This document shows, piece by piece, positions 25,516 through 34,024 of a DNA stretch of 64,000 bases. Within the stretch, counting starts at the first letter, position 1, and every line of letters starts with the position of its first letter. The stretch comes from Bin87 sp965207585 (GTDB lineage: Bacteria > Chloroflexota > Dehalococcoidia > Lucifugimonadales > UBA3495). The DNA is taken from assembly GCA_965207585.1 (NCBI GenBank), contig CBDBMT010000003.1, positions 1,860,001 through 1,924,000 on the forward strand, in the 5' to 3' direction. The translations under genes and the position numbers were made by a program. The notes under the pieces are model-generated. The model saw only the letters and a program-made list of their open reading frames with translations, did no database searches and had not been told where the DNA came from.

Positions 25516-25726
25516 GTTTATCGCTCAGTCGCTGACGTCAAACCCCGAAGCCGTCCGGGTTACGGAAGAAGACGAAGGCGACCAGATCGTGATTCGCCTT
25601 GAAGTGGCCCCCGAGGACAAGGGCAAGGTCATAGGGCGACAGGGAAGAGTGGCCCAAGCGATGCGGGTGCTCCTGCGCGTGGCTGCCGTCAAGGACGGCA
25701 CCCGGGCCGTGCTGGAGATTGTCTAG
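25499..25726 (+). CDS. khpA: KH-domain RNA-binding protein KhpA (YlqC-type)
   Basis: A 75-residue protein made almost entirely of one KH domain: LEVAPEDKGKVIGRQGRVAQAMRVLL contains the KH GxxG loop (GRQG). KhpA usually pairs with KhpB/Jag to bind RNAs linked to cell division and sRNA regulation. It overlaps rpsP upstream and rimM downstream, the standard gene order. Confidence 0.93.
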   Translation: MKELIEFIAQSLTSNPEAVRVTEEDEGDQIVIRLEVAPEDKGKVIGRQGRVAQAMRVLLRVAAVKDGTRAVLEIV

Positions 25727-26297
25727 CCGCAGACGCTCCCGGCGCTTCCAAAGGCCGGCATCTCCTCGCAACCGGATTCCCGATGCGGAGCCGCAGTTGC
25801 CCGAGGGAGCAGTGGCGGTCGGCCGGGTGATCCGCCCTCACGGCTCCGACGGCACCCTGCGGGTTCAGTCCCTTTCCGATAATCCTGCCCGGTTCCAGAT
25901 CGGCAGCAAGCTGACCGTCGCCGGGCAGACCCATGCCGTCGCGGATTTTCGTGAGCTGCCCGGCGGCTACGCCCTGCTGCGGCTGGAGGGGTTGGAGAGT
26001 GTAGACGCTGTCCGACCTCTCGCCGGCCAATGGCTCGCCGCGCCGACTGATTCCGCCCCTGACCTTCCGCCCGGCGAGTACTACCATTACCAATTGGTCG
26101 GCCTGATGGTGGTCACCGACCAGGGCGAGGATCTGGGCACCTTGCAGGAGGTGCTGGTAACCGGCAGCAACGACGTCTACGTGGTGCAGTCCGAAGCCGG
26201 TGACGAAATCCTGCTGCCCGCCGTTTCGCAGGTCATAAAGCAGGTGGACCTGTCCGCCGGCCGGATGCTGGTCCACCTCATCGACGGTTTGCGCTAG
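25719..26297 (+). CDS. rimM: Ribosome maturation factor RimM
   Basis: This 192-residue protein has the RimM N-terminal barrel (VAVGRVIRPHGSDGTLRVQ) and the PRC-barrel C-terminal half (EYYHYQLVGLMVVTDQGEDLG, DEILLPAV...I..VDL). It assists 30S head assembly together with S19 and the 16S 3' domain. The start is TTG 25719, which overlaps the khpA stop; the first 25 residues are basic and not typical, so an internal start is possible. trmD and rplS, the usual next genes, are absent; convergent moaE follows. Confidence 0.92.
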   Translation: MSSRRRSRRFQRPASPRNRIPDAEPQLPEGAVAVGRVIRPHGSDGTLRVQSLSDNPARFQIGSKLTVAGQTHAVADFRELPGGYALLRLEGLESVDAVRPLAGQWLAAPTDSAPDLPPGEYYHYQLVGLMVVTDQGEDLGTLQEVLVTGSNDVYVVQSEAGDEILLPAVSQVIKQVDLSAGRMLVHLIDGLR

Positions 26298-26311
26298 CCG
26301 CCCTTTGGCTG

Positions 26312-26794
26312 CTAATTGTCCCCCACGACCGCGGCGTGCCGTTCCGCGTGGGCGTGTCGATGCTCGACCTCATCCGCGAACTCATGGTCCTCGCAGGCGA
26401 CCCAGCGTGATCCGTCGGAGAACCATTCCTTTTTCCAGATGGGGACGATGGTTTTGATCCGGTTCACCGCCTCGTGGCAAGCCTCGAACGCGGCGACCCG
26501 GTGGGGCGAGGCCACGGCCACCACCAGGCTGATATGTCCCACGTCCACCCGGCCGGTGCGGTGGGCGATGGCGATGTCCTCGATGCCGTAATCGGCGCAG
26601 AGGGTATCCCGCACTTCCTCCAGCTTCTTGATGGCCATGACGTCGTAGGCTTCGTACTCCAGGCGGGTGACGGTCTTGCCGCCGAAGTTGTCCCGGGTGG
26701 TGCCCAGGAAGGTCACCACGGCGCCGTTGCCGTCCTGGCGCACGGAGTCGGTCACCGCCACCGGATCCAGGGGTTCGTCAGTCAGGATGATCAT
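26312..26794 (-). CDS. moaE: Molybdopterin synthase catalytic subunit
   Basis: The large subunit of molybdopterin synthase (160 residues): GAVVTFLGTTRDNFGGKTV, LEYEAYDVMA, RTGRVDVGHISLVVAVASPHR, and the active-site Lys segment VPIWKKEWFSDGSRWV. It transfers sulfur from MoaD thiocarboxylate to precursor Z. The C-terminus is a His-rich extension (EVEHRHAHAERHAAV) of about 20 residues. moaD lies 16 bases upstream on the same strand. Confidence 0.95.
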   Translation of the reverse strand: MIILTDEPLDPVAVTDSVRQDGNGAVVTFLGTTRDNFGGKTVTRLEYEAYDVMAIKKLEEVRDTLCADYGIEDIAIAHRTGRVDVGHISLVVAVASPHRVAAFEACHEAVNRIKTIVPIWKKEWFSDGSRWVACEDHEFADEVEHRHAHAERHAAVVGDN

Positions 26795-26810
26795 GGCTTG
26801 GAGACCTCCG

Positions 26811-27062
26811 TTACCCCAGTCCTCCGCTGACGGGAGGTATCAGGCAAACCTCGTCGCCGGGGCTCAGGAGTAGATCGTCGTCGGCGTACTCGGCGTTCAC
26901 CGCCACCACGATGCGAACCTCGGGCGGCGCCAGTCGCGGATACATGCCCCGCACCGCGTCGGTGAGCGCGCCCACCGTGGCGCCTTCCGGCACCTCCACG
27001 GTGATCAGCGAGGCTCCGGCGCGCTCCCGGTACAGGGCGAACAGTCGAACGTCAAATTGCAT
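26811..27062 (-). CDS. moaD: Molybdopterin synthase sulfur-carrier subunit with a two-residue C-terminal extension
   Basis: An 83-residue beta-grasp protein: VRLFALYRERAG, EGATVGALTDAV, AVNAEYADDDLLLSPGDEV and IPPVSGG. Normal MoaD ends exactly in Gly-Gly, which is adenylated and thiocarboxylated by MoeB. Here the sequence is SGGLG before a TAA, so the diglycine is not terminal. Either trimming is needed or the protein works differently. ATG 27062 is preferred over the opening at 27125. Confidence 0.9.
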   Translation of the reverse strand: MQFDVRLFALYRERAGASLITVEVPEGATVGALTDAVRGMYPRLAPPEVRIVVAVNAEYADDDLLLSPGDEVCLIPPVSGGLG

Positions 27063-27111
27063 ACTGGTGTTGATTATCGGCAGCGGACGGCGGGGTGTCA
27101 ACGGGCGACGG

Positions 27112-27777
27112 TTATATGATGCCACGCCTTCTCAATTGTTCGGTAAACATTGCGACTATGCCGACATGAGGTTGAGATGGATCTTGATATTTGCTGACGA
27201 CGGTTGATCTTTCTCGACCCGGTGTTGCGGTCAGCAGGTCTTGGACCAAAACACCGATTAGATTGAATCGGCTGTTGCGCAGCCGCGTTTCGTTCAAACC
27301 GAGATCTGCAATGGTGTTTTCGGCTTTGCGCCGGGCGTCGTGAGTCAAGCCGGATTTGGCGACAATTTCGCCAGTGAGCGGAGCGTAGTCGAAATGATTT
27401 TCTGGCCGTTCCGGCGAATCAGCGGCGCACGGGTCAACATAGCCTGTATCCGGCCACTGGTCGTCCTTGGTGGAATTGCACCGTTGGCAACTGGAGACCC
27501 AGTTGTCCCATTCATAAACGAGGTTGGGGAAACGGCTTAGCGGCCGAAAGTGATCTACCGACGATTGCAACTCGCCGACCGGCTCAAAGCGTCGTTCGCA
27601 ATACCCGCATTTCTGGTGGAACCGCTCACGTAAGTCAGTCGCAAACACGGTCCAAAAGTTGTGCTGGTCTGGGCGGCCTCCGATACCCTGTCGGAAATGT
27701 CGCACCCATAGGTGAGTGTATGTACGGGTGTAGTGGTCTACACCGGATGGTGCCGGTCCACGATCTATCCACCGCAT
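27112..27777 (-). CDS. ptuB-like: HNH endonuclease, PtuB-like (putative Septu effector)
   Basis: A 221-residue HNH nuclease: zinc knuckle CGYCERRF, the catalytic segment VDHFRPLSRFPNLVYEWDNW, the second knuckle SCQRCNSTK, then TGYVDPCAADSPERPENHF and TIADLGLNETRL. This order matches the family that includes PtuB of Septu and the HNH partner of retron Ec78. It starts 5 bases after the ATPase stop, in the PtuA-PtuB order. A cellular role in anti-phage DNA or tRNA cleavage is inferred. Confidence 0.8.
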   Translation of the reverse strand: MRWIDRGPAPSGVDHYTRTYTHLWVRHFRQGIGGRPDQHNFWTVFATDLRERFHQKCGYCERRFEPVGELQSSVDHFRPLSRFPNLVYEWDNWVSSCQRCNSTKDDQWPDTGYVDPCAADSPERPENHFDYAPLTGEIVAKSGLTHDARRKAENTIADLGLNETRLRNSRFNLIGVLVQDLLTATPGRERSTVVSKYQDPSQPHVGIVAMFTEQLRRRGII

Positions 27778-27782
27778 CGAGG

Positions 27783-29033
27783 CTACGCCCCGTCCTGGGA
27801 CAATTCAGTTTCGAGAGAAACCAGGAAACGGTGCATCAATTCCGCGTACCGTTCATCTTGAGGATTAACCGGGCCCTTGGCCAGCAGGTCCTGGTTGACC
27901 TGCCGGCGCAACGCAGTCATCTCGTCCTCTTCTGCCTCGGTGCGGGCTTCCTTATCTCGCAGTTCGCGTAGCCGGTTGGCCCGCTGCACCGTCAACTCAT
28001 CGGTTGGATCTTCAATCCCCATGAACGTCCGGTAAATCTCGTCCGCCGTCCAGCCGATGATGTCCTGCTCGTTGCGCGACCAGACCACTTGCCCGGTTTC
28101 GTCTCGCTTCAGCAGGTGAACCTGTCCCTTCTTCAAGCCGGCCACCATCATGGGCGAGTGGGTGCTGGCGAAAATCTGCACGTTGGGGAAGTGCCGCTGC
28201 AACGTCGGGATGATGCGCCGCTGCCAGGAGGGATGCAGGTGGGCGTCAATTTCGTCGATGATGAAGATGCCGGGCATCTTTTTCCAACCGGCGTATTCTC
28301 GGTAATACCGTCTCATGCCGTTCTCAAACTGTCTGATCCAATCCAGCACAGAGCGCGTACCCTGGCTCAACTCCGGAAAGGTCACTAGGCCGTCAGGGGT
28401 GTCGAATTTCTCCAGTCCCAACCGCCAATCATCCGCTGCCGTTTCGTCCAGGAGGTCAGATTCACTAAAAGAGTTGCCAAAAATGGAAAGCGGGAATTCC
28501 GCAATCACCTCCAAAGCGACTGAACCCGTGGAAGTTTCGTCACTCTGCTCGGCACTTTCTAGACCACCATCAGTTTCTTTTATTTCAGGATTGTAGTACC
28601 CGATATAGCCAATCTGGCGTATCAATGTATCAATTTTTACCTTACCTTCGTCGCTGTATTCAATCTCCTTCTCTTCGCTGGTATCCCCAATCTGGAGAAT
28701 CAAACTCCCCGACCCGAAAAGCCCCGTAACCAAGCCGCTCAAGGATCGGGTCTCGGCATGGTAGTTTGACCACCCCATAGTGAAATATGGAACGCTACCG
28801 TTGGGCCATTCATATAGAGCCTTCCCGAAATAGGCGGGCAACCGTTGCCGCACCGTCTCGCTTCCCACTATCAAAGCTAGCGTTTGCAGTATCGTTGACT
28901 TGCCAGAGTTGTTGGGGCCGATCAACAGGTTGACCTGCCCATCGAATTGCAACTCTATATCATAGAGCTCTCCCTTGCGGGCGTGTGACCGAAACGGCCC
29001 CACGTTGCTCAATTTCAGCGATTTGATAGGCAT
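27783..29033 (-). CDS. ptuA-like: AAA/SMC-like ATPase, PtuA-like (putative Septu sensor)
   Basis: A 416-residue ABC/OLD-type ATPase. N-terminal IKSLKLSNVGPF leads to Walker A LLIGPNNSGKST (near 37-48); the ABC signature region is FPELSQGTRSVLDWI; Walker B is IFIIDEIDAHLHP; the H-switch is ASTHSPMM. The C-terminal 100 residues are charged and helical (RELRDKEARTEAEEDEM). This class pairs with HNH nucleases in Septu and related defence systems. No reverse transcriptase is present, so it is not the Ec78 retron form. Confidence 0.8.
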   Translation of the reverse strand: MPIKSLKLSNVGPFRSHARKGELYDIELQFDGQVNLLIGPNNSGKSTILQTLALIVGSETVRQRLPAYFGKALYEWPNGSVPYFTMGWSNYHAETRSLSGLVTGLFGSGSLILQIGDTSEEKEIEYSDEGKVKIDTLIRQIGYIGYYNPEIKETDGGLESAEQSDETSTGSVALEVIAEFPLSIFGNSFSESDLLDETAADDWRLGLEKFDTPDGLVTFPELSQGTRSVLDWIRQFENGMRRYYREYAGWKKMPGIFIIDEIDAHLHPSWQRRIIPTLQRHFPNVQIFASTHSPMMVAGLKKGQVHLLKRDETGQVVWSRNEQDIIGWTADEIYRTFMGIEDPTDELTVQRANRLRELRDKEARTEAEEDEMTALRRQVNQDLLAKGPVNPQDERYAELMHRFLVSLETELSQDGA

Positions 29034-29082
29034 AGCAGTTTCCCAGCGGCCTCCGCTTGCAGCATACCATCCAAACAGCGAA

Positions 29083-30432
29083 CTACAGCGGCGGGTTCAG
29101 CGAGACGTTCAGCACGGCCTCGCACCAGGCGGCGGCGGACAGGAGGCGGGCCTCGGAGAATGGCGAGGCGACCATCTGGATGCCCAGCGGCACGCCGGTT
29201 TCCGCCAGGCCGGAGGGCAGGGCGATGGCCGGGAAGCCGCACGAGGTCCACGGGCCCTGGAATGCTGGGTCGCCCGTGTTGGTGCGGTCGGCTTGCGGAG
29301 GCGACGGCGCGCCCGGGGTCAGCAGCACGTCGCATTGCTTCGCGGCCTCCTCCATGTCCGTGGTGAATTGCCGCCGCCGCTCCAGGGCGCGGGTATAGTC
29401 GATCCCGTCCACCTCCAGCCCTTCGGCCAGCATCGCCCGCAACTTGGGCTGGTAATCCTCGGCCTGCCGGCGGTACATGGGCTCGTGGAAGGCCGCGGCT
29501 TCCACCGCCATGATGAGACGCTGGTCCGCGTAGGCGGATTCGATGCTCTCCGCCAGGGGAATCTCCTCGATCTCCGCGCCCGCCTCGGCCAGTCGTTCGG
29601 CCACGGCGTCCAGGTGCCGTCGGCTCTCAGTATCCGCTCCCTCGTAAAAGTAGCGACGCAGCAGCCCGATACGCGGGGCGCTCGGCTCTGCGATGGCGGA
29701 GAGATAATCGCCCACGGGCTCCCGGGAGGATACAGGATCGGCAACGTCGGGCCCGGCCATGACCTGCAACAGCAATGCCGCGTCCTCCACCGTGCGCACC
29801 AGCCAGCCCACGGTGTCCAGGTTCCAACTCACCGGCACCACGCCGTAGCGACTGACCCGGCCGAAGGTGGGCTTGAAACCGACCACGCCGTTGTACGCTG
29901 CCGGCCTCAGAACCGAGCCCACCGTCTGCGATCCCAGCGCGGCCGGACACATGCGGGCCGCAACGGCCACCGCCGACCCGCTGCTGCTGCCGCCCGGTGT
30001 GTGCGCCGGATTCCACGGGTTGAAGGTGGGGGACGGGTCCAGGCAGGCGAACTCGGTGGTCACGGCCTTGCCCAGCATCAACGCTCCGGCCTTCTTGAGC
30101 AGGGTCAAAGACGTCGCGTCGTAGTCGGGCACGAAGTCCTTGTAGACCTCGCTACCCGCCTTCGTCGGGATGCCGGCGGTGTAGTAGATGTCTTTCATGC
30201 CGATGGGGACGCCGTGCAGGGGGCCCAGTGGCCGTCCTTCAGCTACGGCGTCGTCGGCCTGGCGGGCATCTGCGAGGACCGTTTCGCGGTCCACGTACAC
30301 CCAGGCCAGCAGGCGCTCGTCAAGAGCTTCAATGCGGTTGAGGCACGCTTCCGCCAGTTCGACGGACGTGAGTTCGCGCCGGGCGGTGGCGCGGGCGGCT
30401 TGGGCGGCGGTGAGTTCGTTGGGATTGGGCAT
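29083..30432 (-). CDS. Amidase signature family enzyme
   Basis: A 449-residue amidase. The catalytic Lys is in VPIGMKDIYYTAG, and the Ser-rich block reads GGSSSGSAVAVAARMCPAALGSQTVGSVLRPAAYNG, with both catalytic Ser residues. Substrate is unknown (carboxamides, including GatA-like activity, are possible). It starts 3 bases after the HEPN/PaREP1-like gene, and another amidase lies further upstream. Confidence 0.88.
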   Translation of the reverse strand: MPNPNELTAAQAARATARRELTSVELAEACLNRIEALDERLLAWVYVDRETVLADARQADDAVAEGRPLGPLHGVPIGMKDIYYTAGIPTKAGSEVYKDFVPDYDATSLTLLKKAGALMLGKAVTTEFACLDPSPTFNPWNPAHTPGGSSSGSAVAVAARMCPAALGSQTVGSVLRPAAYNGVVGFKPTFGRVSRYGVVPVSWNLDTVGWLVRTVEDAALLLQVMAGPDVADPVSSREPVGDYLSAIAEPSAPRIGLLRRYFYEGADTESRRHLDAVAERLAEAGAEIEEIPLAESIESAYADQRLIMAVEAAAFHEPMYRRQAEDYQPKLRAMLAEGLEVDGIDYTRALERRRQFTTDMEEAAKQCDVLLTPGAPSPPQADRTNTGDPAFQGPWTSCGFPAIALPSGLAETGVPLGIQMVASPFSEARLLSAAAWCEAVLNVSLNPPL

Positions 30433-30435
30433 CGG

Positions 30436-30804
30436 TTACCGTTCCTGTTCCAAGAGGATGAGCATCAGCGCAACGAAACGATGCACCGACGGGCGGTCGT
30501 ACTCAATGTCTTCCGGCTCCATGGTGCCGTTGTAAAAATTGGAGTGGAAATGACGAGCGGCGAGGATCCCCGACCGTAGTCGTTCATCGTCTACCTCGTC
30601 AGCGATCGACCTGGCGGCGTTGATCAGCGCGCGGTGGGTTCCATATTCCAACCCCCGCTGTTGAGCCACCGCCATGATGGCGTGGGCGGCGGCTCCCCAG
30701 AGTTTTTCGGAAGCTTGGAGCATGTCGCCGGCGGCAAACTCCCGGTCGGATGCGACCAGGAATTCCTGCGCGGTTTGGCTGTGATCTCGAACCAGCATTG
30801 CCAC
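30436..30804 (-). CDS. HEPN/PaREP1-like helical protein
   Basis: A 122-residue helical protein with GDMLQASEKLWGAAAHAIMAVAQQRG, the sequence style of PaREP1/HEPN-type proteins. A paralogue lies at 36908-37264 and shares WGAAAHAI, AVA..RG, and the later AA..FHS.FY block. The gene is squeezed between two amidase genes, 3 bases from the downstream one, so it is likely co-translated with amidases. Function is unknown. Confidence 0.6.
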   Translation of the reverse strand: MAMLVRDHSQTAQEFLVASDREFAAGDMLQASEKLWGAAAHAIMAVAQQRGLEYGTHRALINAARSIADEVDDERLRSGILAARHFHSNFYNGTMEPEDIEYDRPSVHRFVALMLILLEQER

Positions 30805-30828
30805 GTCCTGCCGAGCGGGATGTCTTGA

Positions 30829-32250
30829 CTATACGCCGGGCGGCCGGCGCTCCCCCCAGTCCGTCGCCTGCTCGTAGGCGTAGGCGGCCCGGAACAGGGT
30901 GGTCTCGTCGAAGGCTTTGCCGGCGATCTGCAACCCGATGGGCAGGCCGGACGCGGTAAAGCCGCAGTTTATGGACAACGCCGGCAGGTTGGCCAGGTTG
31001 AACGGCGCGGTGAACCCGCGGCGACCCTTGAAGCCGGCGATGACGTCCGCCTTGGTGCCGAGGCCGGTGGTTTCCGGTATCAGCGTAGCCGGCACGGATG
31101 AGGCCGGCATCACCAGCACATCCACGTCATCCAGCGCCGCCAGGATCTGGCTGCGGAGCACATCGCGCAAGCGGGCCGACTTCTGGTACACCTTGGCCGG
31201 CAGGATGCTGCCCATGAGCAGGCGCACCTGGTTGTTGTGGTCCAATTCGCGCAGCCGGTCGGTCGAGATGATGTCCCAGTTCAGCATCGCGGCATCGCTG
31301 CTGATGATGCCGTAGGAGATTTCGGACGAATTGACGATCAGCGGTATCGACACCTCGGATACGTCGGCGCCCAGACCGGCCAGGACGGCGGCCGCGGCGA
31401 TCACGGCGTCGCGCACCTCGGGGTCGTTGGCGTCGGTGTGCACCCGTTCGGATATCAGACCGACCTTCAGGCCGTTGATGTCCCCGTCCAGCGCGGCGAC
31501 GTAGTCCGGCACGGGAACGTCCCACGACTGCGGGTCCCTGGGATCGTGGCCCGCGATGGCGGCCAGGGTATGAGCGCAATCGGTGACGGTGCGCGAGATT
31601 GGCCCGGCCGTGTCCATGGACCAACTGGCTCCGAATACGCCATGCCGGCTGACGAGGCCCAAGGTAGGCCGGATGCCGACCAGGCCGCAGAAGGCCGCGG
31701 GCCCCCGGATGCTGCCGCCAGTGTCCTCGCCCAGCGAGGTGGCGCACAGGAACGCGGCGGTGGCCGCCCCCGAGCCGCTGCTGGAAGTGCCCGGGTTGCG
31801 GTTGGTGTCCCAGGGATTGCGGGGTCGGCCGTAGGGGTGGCGGAAGGCGTCGCCGCTGGCGTACTCGCTCATGTTGAGCTTGCCCAGCAGCACGGTGCCG
31901 GCCGCCTTCAGCCGCTCCATGATGGTGGCGTCCTCGCTGGGAATGTTCTCTCCGAGGATCGTCGACCCGTTGGTGGTGAGGATGCCGGCGGTGTCGAACT
32001 GGTCTTTGACCGCGACCGGGACGCCGTGGAGCGGGCCGCGACGGTTGCCGCCCGCGATCTCGGCGTCGGCGCGTCGGGCGTCCTCGCGGGCGCGGTCGGC
32101 GGTGACGGTGATGTAGGAGGCGTAGTTGCCGTCAAGGCTGGCGATGCGCTCCAGGTAGGCCTCGGTGGCTTCCAGGGACGATACTTCACCGGCGGCGATG
32201 CGCTCGCCCAACTCAGTGGCGGAAAGGTAGCAGATGTTGGCGTCGGGCAT
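30829..32250 (-). CDS. Amidase signature family enzyme (GatA/AtzE-like)
   Basis: A 473-residue amidase with the full signature: Lys in GVPVAVKDQFDTAGI, Ser pair in NPGTSSSGSGAATAAFLCAT and TGGSIRGPAAFCGLVGIRPT. It starts 2 bases after a small GatC/AtzG-like protein, an arrangement seen where the small subunit stabilises the amidase. A tRNA amidotransferase role is less likely because no gatB is present. Confidence 0.88.
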   Translation of the reverse strand: MPDANICYLSATELGERIAAGEVSSLEATEAYLERIASLDGNYASYITVTADRAREDARRADAEIAGGNRRGPLHGVPVAVKDQFDTAGILTTNGSTILGENIPSEDATIMERLKAAGTVLLGKLNMSEYASGDAFRHPYGRPRNPWDTNRNPGTSSSGSGAATAAFLCATSLGEDTGGSIRGPAAFCGLVGIRPTLGLVSRHGVFGASWSMDTAGPISRTVTDCAHTLAAIAGHDPRDPQSWDVPVPDYVAALDGDINGLKVGLISERVHTDANDPEVRDAVIAAAAVLAGLGADVSEVSIPLIVNSSEISYGIISSDAAMLNWDIISTDRLRELDHNNQVRLLMGSILPAKVYQKSARLRDVLRSQILAALDDVDVLVMPASSVPATLIPETTGLGTKADVIAGFKGRRGFTAPFNLANLPALSINCGFTASGLPIGLQIAGKAFDETTLFRAAYAYEQATDWGERRPPGV

Positions 32251-32252
32251 TA

Positions 32253-32453
32253 TTACCCCTCCTGCTTGCGCGCCGTTGCGGACACGATGATCGGCAGCGG
32301 CTGGATGTTGGCGATGTCCGGTTCGGTAATGGCCTCAAGGGCTTCGAGCAAACCGTTAAGGGATTCCCTCACCTCGGGAACCAGGTCGTCAGGGATGTTG
32401 ATGTCCGCGGCTTTTGCCAAAGCCCGAACATCGGCGTCGTTCAAATCTGCCAT
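32253..32453 (-). CDS. Small amidase-associated protein (GatC/AtzG-like)
   Basis: This 66-residue protein reads MADLNDADVRALAKAADINI, then VPEVRESLNGLLEALEAI and a C-terminal PLPIIV. Helical N-terminus plus proline-rich end is the GatC/AtzG pattern, in which the chain wraps around the amidase partner. ATG 32453 is preferred over the longer opening at 32516. Its stop is 2 bases before the amidase start. Confidence 0.65.
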   Translation of the reverse strand: MADLNDADVRALAKAADINIPDDLVPEVRESLNGLLEALEAITEPDIANIQPLPIIVSATARKQEG

Positions 32454-32625
32454 GAGGCGCCTCACATATTGGGGTAGGAGCGAAAGGACCCGGCTTTCGG
32501 GCTCGCGATGGCGCAATTCTGGCGGGGCCTGCTAACCATTGTCAACAAGGCTTCCCATCGGGTACGCATGAGACGCCGGAATTGGTGGTAAAATTGCCGC
32601 CGGTCTGTTTAGTTCCCGCCTTTTC

Positions 32626-33951
32626 GTGACCCTAAGATCCATGCACGCACAGGTCGCACAACCGACAAGCCAACTGATCAAGCTGAGGAACTTTGTCCAG
32701 GAGTTTTCGTTGCCTCTGATCTTGGGCGTGGCGCTGGGGCTGGTCGCCGCCAACGTCAACTACCACTGGTACGAGACGGTGGTGCATTTCCACCCGCTGG
32801 GCGACCATGCCTACGTGTTCGGGCACGCGTTGACCATCCACTTCATCATCAACGGGATGTTCATGTGCTTGTTCTTTGGCGTAGCGGCCAAGGAGATCAC
32901 CGAATCGACGCTGCCGGGCGGGGTTCTCAATCCCCTGCGCCGGGCCATCAATCCGCTCGCCGGAACGCTGGGCGGCGTGTTCGGCCCCGTCGGGATGTAT
33001 TTCGCCCTCACCTGGGTCTTCTACGGCGGCACCGACGATTTCGGCGCGGTGGCCAACGGCTGGGCGATCCCCACCGCCACCGACATTGCCCTGGCGTGGC
33101 TGGTGGCACGGGTGGTGTTCGGTCCGTTGCATCCTGCGGTCAACTTCCTCCTGCTGCTGGCGGTGGCCGACGATGCCATCGGGTTGGTCATCATCGCCGT
33201 TTTCTACCCGGACCCGTACCATCCGGTAGAGCCGGTGTGGCTCGCCCTCGTGGTGGGCGGGATGGTCGCCGTGTACATCCTGCGGCGCTTTCGGGTGCCG
33301 TGGTGGCCGGTTTATATCCTGGTTGGCGGCGCGCTTTCCTGGATAGGGTTGGCCAAGGCGGGGGTGGAGCCGGCGCTGGCGTTGGTGCCGATTGTTCCCT
33401 TTTTGCCCCATGGCGGACACGAGGCCGGCGTCAGCGAGGAAGAGGACCACACCCACGAGACGGGCGGCGCGCCACATCCGCACGCCACCGACGACGGACA
33501 TCACACCCACAGCGTACTGGAGCAGTTCGAGCACCAGTTGAAGCTGTTCGTGGACTTCGGCCTGCTCTTCTTCGCGTTCGCCAACGCAGGAGTCCCGTTC
33601 ACCAGCATCGGGTGGGTCACGATGATGGTGTTGGTGTCGCTGATTGTGGGCAAGGCGATTGGCGTGACGCTGCTATCGTGGGTGGCCGAGCGGTTGGGGT
33701 TCCCGCTGCCGCCGGGCATGGGCGTGCGGCACCTGGTGGTGACGGGAGTCATTGCGGGTCTCGGCCTGACGGTGGCGCTTTTCGTGGCCGGCAAGGCGTT
33801 TCCCGGCGACTCGCCATTCCAGGAGCCGGGCAAGATGGGAGCCGTGTTCAGCATCGGCGCGGCGCTGGTTGCGTTCGTGCTCGGTAAGCTGCTGCGCGTC
33901 CGCGAGGGGGGCCTCCGCTCCAGGATAATATACCCGTGGTCGCGCAACTGA
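32626..33951 (+). CDS. nhaA: Na+/H+ antiporter NhaA
   Basis: Inner-membrane antiporter, 441 residues, about 12 helices. The family core is present: TDIALAWLVARVVFG in the TM4 region and LLAVADDAIGLVIIAVFY with the paired ion-binding Asp residues. It exports Na+ in exchange for protons and controls pH. It is longer than E. coli NhaA because of a His/Asp/Glu-rich loop near residues 268-298 (EEEDHTHETGG, PHPHATDDGHHTHS). GTG 32626 and ATG 32641 are both possible starts. Confidence 0.93.
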   Translation: MTLRSMHAQVAQPTSQLIKLRNFVQEFSLPLILGVALGLVAANVNYHWYETVVHFHPLGDHAYVFGHALTIHFIINGMFMCLFFGVAAKEITESTLPGGVLNPLRRAINPLAGTLGGVFGPVGMYFALTWVFYGGTDDFGAVANGWAIPTATDIALAWLVARVVFGPLHPAVNFLLLLAVADDAIGLVIIAVFYPDPYHPVEPVWLALVVGGMVAVYILRRFRVPWWPVYILVGGALSWIGLAKAGVEPALALVPIVPFLPHGGHEAGVSEEEDHTHETGGAPHPHATDDGHHTHSVLEQFEHQLKLFVDFGLLFFAFANAGVPFTSIGWVTMMVLVSLIVGKAIGVTLLSWVAERLGFPLPPGMGVRHLVVTGVIAGLGLTVALFVAGKAFPGDSPFQEPGKMGAVFSIGAALVAFVLGKLLRVREGGLRSRIIYPWSRN

Positions 33952-34024
33952 CGCCCGTCCGGGGACTGGACTGACCATTCGCCGTCGCCCGGCAACCTAT
34001 CTAACCTGACAGGAGGACACGCCA

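Noticed and set aside
27112..29033. Retron Ec78-type system
   Set aside because: No reverse transcriptase or msr/msd-like region is found beside the ATPase and HNH genes.
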